The translations under genes and the position numbers were made by a program. A stretch of DNA of 64,000 nucleotides from Curtobacterium sp. Leaf261 (lineage in GTDB: Bacteria; Actinomycetota; Actinomycetes; Actinomycetales; Microbacteriaceae), in the NCBI RefSeq assembly GCF_001422205.1, contig NZ_LMMJ01000004.1, positions 49,693-113,692 of the forward strand, written 5' to 3'. Below are positions 18,514 to 26,451 of this stretch, piece after piece. The notes beneath the pieces were generated by a model that was not told where the DNA came from, made no database searches, and saw only the letters and a program-made list of their open reading frames with translations. How positions within the stretch are numbered: position 1 is the stretch's first letter; the number at the start of each line of letters is the position of its first letter.

Positions 18514-19346
18514 TCGGCCTTCTCCTTGTTCGACTGCGCCCCCAGGAGCGCCTTGGTGACCCGCTGCACGGGTCGGGCGAGCTGCCCGGCCAGTTGAGGG
18601 GAGATTTCTGCCACCGCCCGAAGGCGGGGAAGCCACGGCACCGGTACGACCGGTACGGCGCCAGCGAGCACGCGTTGTTCGCGCGCTGCAGCTGGGACGG
18701 GCTTGCCGGGTGCATCTGCTACGACCAGCACCGCGCTGACGGCGGCGGTGCCGAGCGCGTGGATCACGGCCTTGGCCGCGTTGAGGACGGCGGGTGTCGA
18801 GCGGCAGACGAGTACGACCGGACCGGTGGGCTCATCGGTGAGCTGCGCTTCCGGGAGGTCGAGCAGGAGCGCCCACGTGCTCGCCCCGGCGCCGGCGTGA
18901 ACGCCGACCACCGACGCCCGCGGCTGTGCCGGGGTCACTGGCTGTACGCCCGGACCCGCCCACCCCGTGGCGTCGTCGCCTTCAGCGACCGAACTGCCGT
19001 CAGGTCGAAGCACGACCTTGGTTACCCGGAATCCATCGGTTACGACCACCCGCACAGGTTCGGTTTCGTCGACCAGGCGGGCGACGGCGCCAAGCACCGT
19101 ACGACGGTGGTCCTCCCCCGCCGCGACGGTGAAAACGTGGCCGTTGACTGCCCACACAGGGCCGACAGCGTGCGTGACGAGGACCGGGGGTGTCAGCTCC
19201 GCAGAGCACTCCGTGCAAAATCGGGACCCAACCCTGCAGCTGCCGCACATAGGGCAGGACAGTGGACGTGTTGCAGTCCCCTGGAACGGACGGACACCGG
19301 CGTGAGCCCGCTCAGCCCGGGTCCGAGAGTCATCCGTCCGGTTCAT
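18510..19346 (-). CDS. First gene of the transfer operon: zinc-ribbon plus P-loop-like protein
   Basis: A 278-residue protein. A four-cysteine zinc ribbon lies at residues 34-52 (CPMCGSC and FCTEC). The middle holds a Walker-A-like segment (VVGVHAGAGASTWALLLDLP) and a later VVLVCRST strand, giving the look of a degenerate P-loop or ParA-related domain. It has no known function. The ATG at 19346 is six bases from a TAGACT -10 box, so the mRNA is probably leaderless. As first gene of the operon it is a candidate regulator or assembly factor. Confidence 0.75.
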   Translation of the reverse strand: MNRTDDSRTRAERAHAGVRPFQGTATRPLSCPMCGSCRVGSRFCTECSAELTPPVLVTHAVGPVWAVNGHVFTVAAGEDHRRTVLGAVARLVDETEPVRVVVTDGFRVTKVVLRPDGSSVAEGDDATGWAGPGVQPVTPAQPRASVVGVHAGAGASTWALLLDLPEAQLTDEPTGPVVLVCRSTPAVLNAAKAVIHALGTAAVSAVLVVADAPGKPVPAAAREQRVLAGAVPVVPVPWLPRLRAVAEISPQLAGQLARPVQRVTKALLGAQSNKEKAE

Positions 19347-19350
19347 ACCT

Positions 19351-19401
19351 CGAGTCTACTCGATTAGGTAATGCTGTCTACTCGTATGTGATCCGTACAA
19401 T
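19351..19401. promoter_or_regulatory. Overlapping divergent promoters with TCTACTCG boxes
   Basis: Between the divergent starts at 19346 (minus) and 19408 (plus) only 61 bases remain. Minus strand: -35 TAGACA (19375-19380) and -10 TAGACT (19353-19358), six bases from ATG 19346. Plus strand: -10 TACAAT (19396-19401), six bases from GTG 19408. Two identical TCTACTCG boxes at 19355-19362 and 19377-19384 are 22 bp apart, about two helical turns, and overlap both promoters. A third box is at 22628-22634. They are the obvious operator for the XRE protein encoded next door. Confidence 0.65.
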
Positions 19402-19407
19402 CGAATT

Positions 19408-20097
19408 GTGGGTAGAACACCAGCGGGCGCTCCGAACGACCTGGCGCGAGCGATCGTTGCCTCCATCGAGCGCGAGCGTGAGCACAGGGGTGTGTCGACA
19501 CCGGTTCTGATTCGAAGGACCGGGCTCAGCGCGAACTACTTCTACAAGCGGGTCCGCCTAGAAGCGCCGTTCAACCTCAACGACCTGCAGATCATCGCCG
19601 ATGCCCTCGGTGCCAGCCCTCGCGTCTTCCTCGAACCGGCACTCACCGCGTATGAGCAGAGTCGGGAGTCCGAAGGGGTGCGCGCCCCGGCAGAGGTTCT
19701 GCGCGAGCGAGCTCAGAAGGTCATTGCAGTGTGGGTAGCGAACCATCCAGGACGGGACGTCCAGGCGGCGGTCGCTGCAGCGGTCGACGGGCTCGCGAAC
19801 CGGATCACTCCCCGCCAGTGGCTCCGGTTCATCGACGGGGACGCCGCCACCCTGACCGACGATCAGGTCGCAGCAATCGCCACCTACTTCGACGTCACCC
19901 CGGACTACTTCCGCAGGGCCGAACTCGGACCAGTCGAAGACGACCTCGACGCGCAGATCGAGATTCAGCTCGCTCTCGCCGACACGGGCGCACTCCGTCT
20001 CGCCGCCCGTCAGCTCGGGACTGCAGATCCAGCTGAACTCCGCGCTATCGCCGCCGCCATCCGCACAGCTGCGATCGGAAGGGAAGCACAGCCGTGA
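19408..20097 (+). CDS. XRE-type helix-turn-helix regulator
   Basis: A 229-residue protein with an N-terminal HTH (about residues 10-65: VSTPVLIRRTGLSANYFYKR and LNDLQIIADALG). A second region repeats the theme (QWLRFIDGDAATLTDDQVAAIATYFDVTPDYF), so two HTH-like units may be present. GTG start, leaderless by the TACAAT box. Its stop overlaps the protease gene by four bases. Pairing with an ImmA/IrrE protease resembles ImmR-ImmA of ICEBs1, where proteolysis of the repressor switches on transfer; here the transfer operon shares its promoter region. Confidence 0.85.
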   Translation: MGRTPAGAPNDLARAIVASIEREREHRGVSTPVLIRRTGLSANYFYKRVRLEAPFNLNDLQIIADALGASPRVFLEPALTAYEQSRESEGVRAPAEVLRERAQKVIAVWVANHPGRDVQAAVAAAVDGLANRITPRQWLRFIDGDAATLTDDQVAAIATYFDVTPDYFRRAELGPVEDDLDAQIEIQLALADTGALRLAARQLGTADPAELRAIAAAIRTAAIGREAQP

Positions 20098-20582
20098 CCG
20101 TTGCCGACGACATTCAGGCCAGCGCCCAAGCTGCGATCACGCGGCTGGAGCTCTCCGCCGCGCGACGCGACTTGGCGGGGCTCGTTTCCTGTGTGGCGAC
20201 GGTCTATGGCAAGCCGATCGACATCAAGGCGATACCCGCGGAACACCAGCTAAAGGCCACCGGACTCTGGGTCGACTTCCCCGATCGAGGAGTGGTGCTC
20301 TACCGCTCGACGGACCCGGTCGCCTACCAGCGGTTTTCGGTCCTGCACGAACTCGGTCATATCGTCGCTGGCCACTCCGGGTGCGATCTACTCCCGGACG
20401 AAGCTGTGGGACCGGTGGCCGGTGCGCGGACCGTTCGGAAACGCATCCCGAACACCGACGTCCCGACGGACAGCATCTCCATGGAAACGTTCGAGGAGCT
20501 CGTGGCGGAGGAAACGGCATACGAGTTCTTGCGGTGGCTCGTCACCCGTCCTACGAACCCGGCCGAGGACGCCTTCGCGTGA
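20094..20582 (+). CDS. ImmA/IrrE-family metalloprotease
   Basis: A 162-residue zinc protease. HELGH at residues 85-89 gives two zinc ligands and the catalytic Glu; the third ligand is probably the Glu in LVAEETAYEFLRW (about residue 142). Proteins of this family cut XRE-type repressors. It overlaps the XRE gene by four bases (start GTG 20094) and the next gene by a TGATG. The natural substrate to propose is the upstream XRE protein. Confidence 0.93.
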   Translation: MTVADDIQASAQAAITRLELSAARRDLAGLVSCVATVYGKPIDIKAIPAEHQLKATGLWVDFPDRGVVLYRSTDPVAYQRFSVLHELGHIVAGHSGCDLLPDEAVGPVAGARTVRKRIPNTDVPTDSISMETFEELVAEETAYEFLRWLVTRPTNPAEDAFA

Positions 20583-21514
20583 TGCTCGCGATCCTCACCG
20601 CCCTCGCGGCCACCCTGTTCGTCCTTCGCGCACCAGCAGCATGGAAACGACCTCAAGCCCGGCCTGGTTGGCTCACGACCGGCTTCGGGCTGCTGGGCTT
20701 TCTCACCTTCGGATTTGTCATCCCCGAACCTCTGCTCGACAGCTTCCTCGGCGGCCGAAATGTCATCGCTCTGGTGCAGACCGCAGCCGCCTCGGCCGCG
20801 TTCTGGTACCTCCGGAACGGGATGCTGATCCACGCCCGCAACGGAGTGCAGGCCCGGCCATGGCAGCTCATCCTCGTCATCGGCGCGCAAACTGCAGCGT
20901 TCATCGCGATGCCAGACCACGGCGACGTCAACGACCCGGTCGCCTACATCCACCAGAGCCTCCCCACCATTGCAGGCTGGCTCTTCATCATCTTCTACCA
21001 ATCCACGATCCTGGCCCTGAGCCTCGATTCGCTTCGCATCCTCCGCAACGACCGACGCCTCGACGCGCTCTGCTTCCGAGCTGGTCACGCCCTCACCGCC
21101 CTCGCAGCGACCAGCGAACTGATCGGCGTGACCATCTGGCACTTCGTCGGCCACTCCAACCCCGCATCGCGTGTGACCTTCAGCGTCTTCCAGATGCTCT
21201 TCTATCCAGGGGGCATGCTCATTGCCAGTGCGTACCTGCTGATCTGGGGCCGCAAGATTGCCCGCACCGCACCATGGCAGTTCCGACAGCGCTACCTGCA
21301 ACACCTCCTCACCCGCCGGAACATACCCGCCCGGACACGTCAGCGAGATGGCGACGACCAGCTCCTCGCCGCGTACGAGATGTTCGTCGTGGTCAGCAAC
21401 CACCTCAACATCGGCGACCTCGTCCTCACCGAACGTCAACAACGGCACGTCGAGCGAATCGGGTCCGCGATCGATGCCGGCTTCAGCGAGACCACCACTC
21501 GGGTCGCACAATGA
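20582..21514 (+). CDS. Seven-helix membrane protein (MAB_1171c/DUF6545-like)
   Basis: A 310-residue protein with seven predicted membrane helices in residues 1-225 (for example LGFLTFGFVIPEPLLD, TIAGWLFIIFYQSTILALSL and FQMLFYPGGMLIASAYLLIWG) and a cytoplasmic tail of about 85 residues. It resembles actinobacterial membrane proteins annotated as MAB_1171c-like putative transporters, which frequently follow an ImmA/IrrE gene. Transport has not been shown for that family to my knowledge. A TGATG overlap joins it to the protease gene, and its stop overlaps the hydrolase start. Confidence 0.72.
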   Translation: MLAILTALAATLFVLRAPAAWKRPQARPGWLTTGFGLLGFLTFGFVIPEPLLDSFLGGRNVIALVQTAAASAAFWYLRNGMLIHARNGVQARPWQLILVIGAQTAAFIAMPDHGDVNDPVAYIHQSLPTIAGWLFIIFYQSTILALSLDSLRILRNDRRLDALCFRAGHALTALAATSELIGVTIWHFVGHSNPASRVTFSVFQMLFYPGGMLIASAYLLIWGRKIARTAPWQFRQRYLQHLLTRRNIPARTRQRDGDDQLLAAYEMFVVVSNHLNIGDLVLTERQQRHVERIGSAIDAGFSETTTRVAQ

Positions 21515-22614
21515 CGCCGCTCGTGCGGGTGCTGACGGGTGCTGCGATCGCCGTCGCCGGCGCGTACGTCGGCATCGGCGTGGTCATCGCTCGCCGCGTC
21601 GTCCTCCCGCGGCCCAAACGACGCGTCACCGTCACCTCCGCAGACCCGGACGCGATCACCCTCCCCGCCGACGCCGCGACCACTGCTCCAGGAATCCACC
21701 GCGCGTACTTCGGGCCGAACGGTGAAGCGAACGTCCTGCTCGGGCAAGCCGCCCCAGTACCCGACACCGACACCGTGCGCCGCCCCATCCTCGGCGGTCG
21801 GACGCCAATGGCAGGTGATGGACTCATCCTGACCGGGTACGTGCCCGACCGACCCACAGATCTTGGATCTCCGTTCGAGGACATCACCTACTCGAGCCGC
21901 ACGGGCCACGCCGCATGGTACTTCCCGGGCGATCACACAGACCTGTGGACCATCCACGTGCATGGCATGCACAGCGAACGACGCGCAGTCCTCCGAGGCC
22001 TCCCCCCTGTCCTCGACGAGGGCTTGCCCGCACTCGTCCTCACCTACTCCGGGGACCACGAAAGCAGCGGACCAGAACGAGTCACCCTCGGACAAGACGA
22101 AGCGCACGACGTCGACGACGCCATCTCCTACGCCCTCGCGCACGGAGCACAACGCGTCGTGCTCTTCGGATGGTCTATGGGAGCAACGGCAGCGGTTTTT
22201 GCCGCATCCCACGGCACCCACACGTCAGCGATCGCCGGGATCGTCACTGTCTGCCCGGTGTTCGACTGGCAGCAGACCATCACCGCAGGCGTCCGCGCCG
22301 CACATCTCCCTGCCATCCTTAGCAGCGCCGGCGTCTTGGTCCTCACCGCCCCACTCCTTCACTGGCTAGGGGGGCTCCCGCGAGCACTCGACCGGCAGCG
22401 TCTCCGCCCCGAACTCCCCGCTGACCTCCCGATGCTGGTCATCTACAGCCGCGGCGACGAACAAGCGCCTCCGGCCACGACCGAGGCCCTCGCCGCTCAG
22501 AGCGACGCCGTCACGCTTGTCCGTTTCCAGAATGTCCCGCACGGGTTCGAGCTCAACTCCGACCCGGACGGATACCTCGCCCGGGTCCGTCAGTTCCTCC
22601 GGCTGTTCATCTAA
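21511..22614 (+). CDS. Membrane-anchored alpha/beta hydrolase
   Basis: A 367-residue protein with an N-terminal membrane helix (LTGAAIAVAGAYVGIGVVIA) and an alpha/beta-hydrolase domain. The nucleophile is Ser222 in GWSMG; Asp316 (SRGDEQ) and His344 (PHGFE) complete a likely triad, and HGMHSERR at 151-158 looks like the oxyanion strand. It is the last of four overlapping genes, so its activity probably serves the module: ester or peptide hydrolysis on the outer face, or processing of a signal carried by the 7-TM protein. The substrate is unknown. Confidence 0.85.
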   Translation: MTPLVRVLTGAAIAVAGAYVGIGVVIARRVVLPRPKRRVTVTSADPDAITLPADAATTAPGIHRAYFGPNGEANVLLGQAAPVPDTDTVRRPILGGRTPMAGDGLILTGYVPDRPTDLGSPFEDITYSSRTGHAAWYFPGDHTDLWTIHVHGMHSERRAVLRGLPPVLDEGLPALVLTYSGDHESSGPERVTLGQDEAHDVDDAISYALAHGAQRVVLFGWSMGATAAVFAASHGTHTSAIAGIVTVCPVFDWQQTITAGVRAAHLPAILSSAGVLVLTAPLLHWLGGLPRALDRQRLRPELPADLPMLVIYSRGDEQAPPATTEALAAQSDAVTLVRFQNVPHGFELNSDPDGYLARVRQFLRLFI

Positions 22615-22627
22615 ATAGGTAGGTGAT

Positions 22628-22647
22628 TCTACTCAGCGGGGTAGACT
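22628..22647 (+). promoter_or_regulatory. Promoter with the same operator box as the transfer/XRE promoters
   Basis: TCTACTC (22628-22634), AGCG, then GGGTAGA form an inverted repeat that overlaps a TAGACT -10 box (22642-22647). An upstream TAGGTA completes the resemblance to 19366-19384. The ATG at 22655 follows after seven bases. This suggests that the 19408 XRE protein also controls this gene. Confidence 0.55.
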
Positions 22648-22654
22648 TCGCTAC

Positions 22655-22963
22655 ATGTGCTCCCGCAGTGCCGACACACCACTGTGCCTCACGGTATGTA
22701 TGCATACTGTCCGGCACAGTAAGCACATGAGCGCAATGAAGGCACGCGTGCGCCGCCCAGATGGAGCACCAACGGTGCTCCTGCAGGGGCGCGTTTCACC
22801 CGAGGCCCGGTCCGAGGTACAGGCAGCAGCAGCACAAAGCGGCGTTTCGGTCGCGTACTACCTCGACGCGCTCATCGCACAGATCGTCGACGAGCGCGGA
22901 ACACTCCCGACGGTTCCCCGCCCACGCCCGCAGCAAGAGGAACTGCCCATCACAGACCTCTAA
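22655..22963 (+). CDS. Small putative mobilisation/partition accessory protein
   Basis: The conserved-looking part is VLLQGRVSPEARSEVQAAAAQSGVSVAYYLDALIAQIV, which has the shape of ribbon-helix-helix or arc-type proteins that sit at origins of transfer or replication. A leaderless start at 22655 gives 102 residues, but its first 24 residues translate the inverted repeat and look unnatural; ATG 22727 (MSAMKARVRR) gives 78 residues and may be the real start, with the repeat as leader. It is followed by a strong terminator. Confidence 0.6.
   Translation: MCSRSADTPLCLTVCMHTVRHSKHMSAMKARVRRPDGAPTVLLQGRVSPEARSEVQAAAAQSGVSVAYYLDALIAQIVDERGTLPTVPRPRPQQEELPITDL
22681..22720. repeat. 40-bp nested interrupted inverted repeat
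   Basis: Outer arms ACTGTGCC (22681-22688) and GGCACAGT (22713-22720) are perfect complements. Inner arms CGGTATG and CATACTG are nearly so around a TATG centre. It lies six bases before ATG 22727. Possible roles are operator, mRNA hairpin controlling translation, or part of an origin of transfer. Confidence 0.6.
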
Positions 22964-22969
22964 CGACAA

Positions 22970-22991
22970 AACCCCCGCCGAAGCGGGGGTT
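22970..22991 (+). terminator. Rho-independent-type hairpin after the small gene
   Basis: AACCCCCGC, loop CGAA, GCGGGGGTT: a perfect 9-bp stem seven bases after the stop codon. Only TT ends the stem, so strength comes from the GC stem. Confidence 0.75.
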
Positions 22992-23175
22992 CCGGGCAAA
23001 GCCCAAAGTCTCGCTCTCGAACCTGCCCAAGCCGCCAAGCAGATCAGGTTCCAGAGATACCCGATGAAGAAGCCCGGTTGGAGCCGGGAGCCTTCGTCGT
23101 ACCACCACTCCAAGGAGGGGAGGTGTCACCATCGTAACGCACACTGCTGCGCCCAGTGCATATGAATCTGCCCGC

Positions 23176-25077
23176 GTGTCGTCTGCCGATACCGCGTGGG
23201 CGCTGACGCGTGCGATCACGCCTCGGCGATACGTGAACCGCATGATTGCGGAGGCTGACGGGACGATCCGGTCGAACAGCTACCCGTCGAAGTTCCCGAC
23301 TGCAGGGCCCACTCCCCCGTCGACGCCGTGGACGATCGATCTCACAGACCTCGACGGGCGGTTCTGGTTCGCCGCGTTCGACCTCGACGCGAAGACACCG
23401 GAGGACTTCGACCAGGCGGCCGAGGACCTCGGCGTCCTGGTCCGGATCCTCCGCGACGCGCACGTACCGCACGTGGTGTGCCGCTCGAGCCCGACCGGCG
23501 GCTTCCACGTCTGGGTGCCGCTCGCCGGCGTGGACAAGGCCACGATGGTGCAGCTCGCCGGCGCCGCGCGCGCCGTGCTGCCGTCCCTTGATCACGGTCT
23601 GCTCTGCAACGACCGCACGGGCGCCGTCCGCCCGCCGCTGACTCCACACGCACGAGGTGGCGCGTCCGAGGTGATGGCCGGCGCCGATGACGTCGACGTG
23701 CTCCGCACCCCGACCGTCACTGCCGGCGATTTGCTCCGTGTCACCGCGACATTCCGTGAGCTCCGCCCGACCGTGGATCCTGCGGACTCCTCCCCCACCG
23801 GGCCCGTCGATGCCCGCCACCGGGTGCACCGGTCGCTGCCGGCGTGGGGTGCGGCACACATGGGAACCGTCGCCGGCGGCCGCGACCCATCCCGCACCGG
23901 CTACCTGTGCCTCCTCGCGGCCGCGGTGTCCGGATGGACCCTCGCCGACGTCGAGCACGCCGCGAAGACCGCACCCGGCATGGAGCACTACCGCACCCGC
24001 AACCACCCCACCGGCGGCCGTGAACCCCGCACCGCGGCGGAAGCGGCCGCGCGCCTTGAGCGGCAGTGGACGAAGGCGCAGGAGCGGGCCGTGCTGTACC
24101 GGTACGCGCCCGAGGAACGGCAACAACGCGACCTCGCCCAGCTGACCGGCATCGTCGACGTCGTCGAGGCCATGCTGCAGGCGTTCACCGCGTCCGCCGG
24201 CCGCTGGACCCGCACCGAGGCGGACCTGCACGACAGCACCGTCCTGACCTACCTCGCCTGGCTGTCCCTGCGCTCCGGCTCACGCGACGTCGGCGCCGCA
24301 CTCCGGTCCGTGGCAATCGCCACCGGCATCCCCTCCAGCACCGTCGACCGCTCACTCCGCCGCCTCCACGCAGCCGGATGGATCACCCGCCGGCGCCAGG
24401 CAGACGGCCCCAACGCAGCCGTCTGGCGGCTCACCGACCGGTTTTCCACAGGCCCTGTACATGTCGGGCCACTTCACAATGTGACCGCCCGCCCCCCGGC
24501 CGAGCTCTTCGACGTTCGAGTCGTTCTCCTGGGCGCTCTAGAAGACCGGCTCGACGCCGGACGGCACGACGTCTTCACCCGCGCAGGACTTGGACCCACG
24601 GCCCGCCGCGTCTACGAGAGCCTGACCACAGACGAGCTCGCTCCCGAGGTCGTCGCTGACCGTGCAGGGCTCCCCCGCGGCCGCGCACGAGCAGCAGTTG
24701 CACGCATGCGCCGCTGGACCCTCGCGATCGCGACACCCACCGGCTGGCGCCGACGCCTCCAGGACTTCCGAACGCACGTGGCTAAGCAGCTCGGCGTCGA
24801 CGGGATCCTCCAACGTAGAGAACAGCAGTACCGCGACGAGCGCGACCTCTGGGCCTGGTGGCAGAACCACCTCATTCGAAAGGCCGGCCGACGCGGCCGC
24901 GACCGGACCCCCACCACGCAACTCGTCATGTTCCGATCCGTCGACGACCACGGCGGTCCCGAGGCGTACCCGGCGTACCCGTGCTCGAGCGACGGCCGTA
25001 CCGAGCACCGGGAAGCTATGTGGATGGTTCGACACGGGCTCTTGCAGCAGCTTCGCGACCTTGAGCTAGCCGCGTGA
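23176..25077 (+). CDS. AEP-primase-like plasmid replication protein with winged-helix region
   Basis: A 633-residue protein. The N-terminal region has the look of an archaeo-eukaryotic primase/polymerase: FWFAAFDLDAK (metal-binding Asp pair, about residues 67-77), then SSPTGGFHVWVPL (the small-x-His motif) and VRPPLTPHARGG. The middle carries a winged-helix-like segment (IPSSTVDRSLRRLHAAGWITRRR), a second one follows (LAPEVVADRAGLPRGRARAAVARM), and the tail is basic. It would prime plasmid replication or transferred strands. Start unclear: GTG 23176 has no Shine-Dalgarno, whereas AAGGAGGGGAGG at 23112-23123 precedes an in-frame extension with no standard start codon. Confidence 0.65.
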   Translation: MSSADTAWALTRAITPRRYVNRMIAEADGTIRSNSYPSKFPTAGPTPPSTPWTIDLTDLDGRFWFAAFDLDAKTPEDFDQAAEDLGVLVRILRDAHVPHVVCRSSPTGGFHVWVPLAGVDKATMVQLAGAARAVLPSLDHGLLCNDRTGAVRPPLTPHARGGASEVMAGADDVDVLRTPTVTAGDLLRVTATFRELRPTVDPADSSPTGPVDARHRVHRSLPAWGAAHMGTVAGGRDPSRTGYLCLLAAAVSGWTLADVEHAAKTAPGMEHYRTRNHPTGGREPRTAAEAAARLERQWTKAQERAVLYRYAPEERQQRDLAQLTGIVDVVEAMLQAFTASAGRWTRTEADLHDSTVLTYLAWLSLRSGSRDVGAALRSVAIATGIPSSTVDRSLRRLHAAGWITRRRQADGPNAAVWRLTDRFSTGPVHVGPLHNVTARPPAELFDVRVVLLGALEDRLDAGRHDVFTRAGLGPTARRVYESLTTDELAPEVVADRAGLPRGRARAAVARMRRWTLAIATPTGWRRRLQDFRTHVAKQLGVDGILQRREQQYRDERDLWAWWQNHLIRKAGRRGRDRTPTTQLVMFRSVDDHGGPEAYPAYPCSSDGRTEHREAMWMVRHGLLQQLRDLELAA

Positions 25078-25293
25078 CAGCGTGGATGCAGGTCTGTTGG
25101 TCTTGTCACAGTCGACCAGCTTGGTCTCGGCTGAAGTCTTGCCGTTACGCAGGCATATCCGGCCCCGGTCGTTAGCGTTCTACCGCCCTTCGCCTGTCCG
25201 AAGCGACCGAATTAGGTCCGAGGGAAGCCAAAGCGGCGGGCGGACCTGCCCCGGCGAACCTCCGGAGGGCTTCTCCACAGGGAGCAACGACGA

Positions 25294-26388
25294 GGACCGG
25301 ATACCCACACCGGCCGCGTGGGTATCCGGTCCGGATTCGTGGGTGTCTGGTCCCAAGCGCGTGGGTGTCTGGTCCCAAGCGCGTGGGTATCCGGTCCACA
25401 TTGGCGAAGACCCTTCCCTCGCCGATCGGCATCGGGGTGCGGATCCAGCACTCGGCATCTGCCTCCCCCTGTAGTACTTCCTGTAGTTCTTTCCGGTAGC
25501 TGATCTACGAACCGAGCAAACGCAACCATAGAGCGGCGGCGAGTTTTGCACAGGCGCTCGGGCTCAACGCCTTTCATTGACTAAATTTCACTTCACTGAG
25601 CGGGTCGCCGAGGGACTAGATACCCACGTCCGAAGACGTCACGGTCCGGCGTCCGAGTTCCGCTAGCAGCATGGGGACCGGGCTCCCGATGCTGCTGGCT
25701 GTCGTTGGCCCAACCAGCAGCGAACCACGAGGCCGACCCAAGGCCAGGCCCGAAGCGAACGGACTAGACGCCCACGCGAAGATCTGCGCCACTGTTAGGA
25801 CCGGATACCCACAGGTTCGCAGTCGCGAGAGTTCCCACAAGAACCAGATACTTACGCGGCCGAACCGACGACCCGAAGCGAGAGGACCAGATACCCACGC
25901 ACTGCAACGTCCTCAATCGTTTCAGGGAGCTACAAGCCCTGTGAGGACCAGATACCCACGCACAGGCGCTTGCCACCACTGTGGTGAATCACTGACGAGT
26001 TGTCTGTGCGGACCAGATACCCACGCCGAGCCTGGACATCGCAGTCGGGCAGGGAGAGTAACCGTCCCTGGTGGTGACGTCGAGGACCAGATACCCACGC
26101 AGTGGGACCAGATACCCACGAATAAAGCGGCGTCGGACCGTCGGAGGCGGACTGGATACCCACATGCACCGGGCATGATCGCCCGGCAGAACTGTGGACG
26201 AGATACCCACGGATGACTCGGTACCCGCGCCGGCGTCCACCGCCAGCGTCGGCGTAGATCAGAGATTCGTCAAGCCGCGGCCGTCATGCGGACCGTTCCA
26301 GCGGGCCCAAGCCATAACGGAGGACCAGATACCCACGCTGTGCTGATCGAGCTGACGGTAGAGAAGAGCAGCGTGGGTATCTGGTCCC
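25294..26388. repeat. Iteron array, probable vegetative origin of replication
   Basis: About 17 copies of a 15-17 bp iteron, consensus GGACCAGATACCCACGC. Plus-orientation copies start near 25294, 25613, 25798, 25842 (degenerate), 25883, 25944, 26009, 26082, 26104, 26147, 26195 and 26321. Inverted copies are at 25317, 25340, 25361, 25382 and 26371. A direct cluster with an inverted cluster at each end beside repA is the layout of iteron-controlled origins. The stretch 25078-26451 has no gene; frames there only translate the repeats. Confidence 0.9.
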
Positions 26389-26451
26389 CACTGGCACACA
26401 AGAGGCGGGACGCCGACTGGCGCCCCGCCTTAGGTGCCGGCGCCACTCGGA

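Noticed and set aside
25294..26388. Possible CRISPR array
   Set aside because: The repeats are 15-17 bp, in both orientations, with irregular spacing and beside repA; iterons fit, CRISPR does not.
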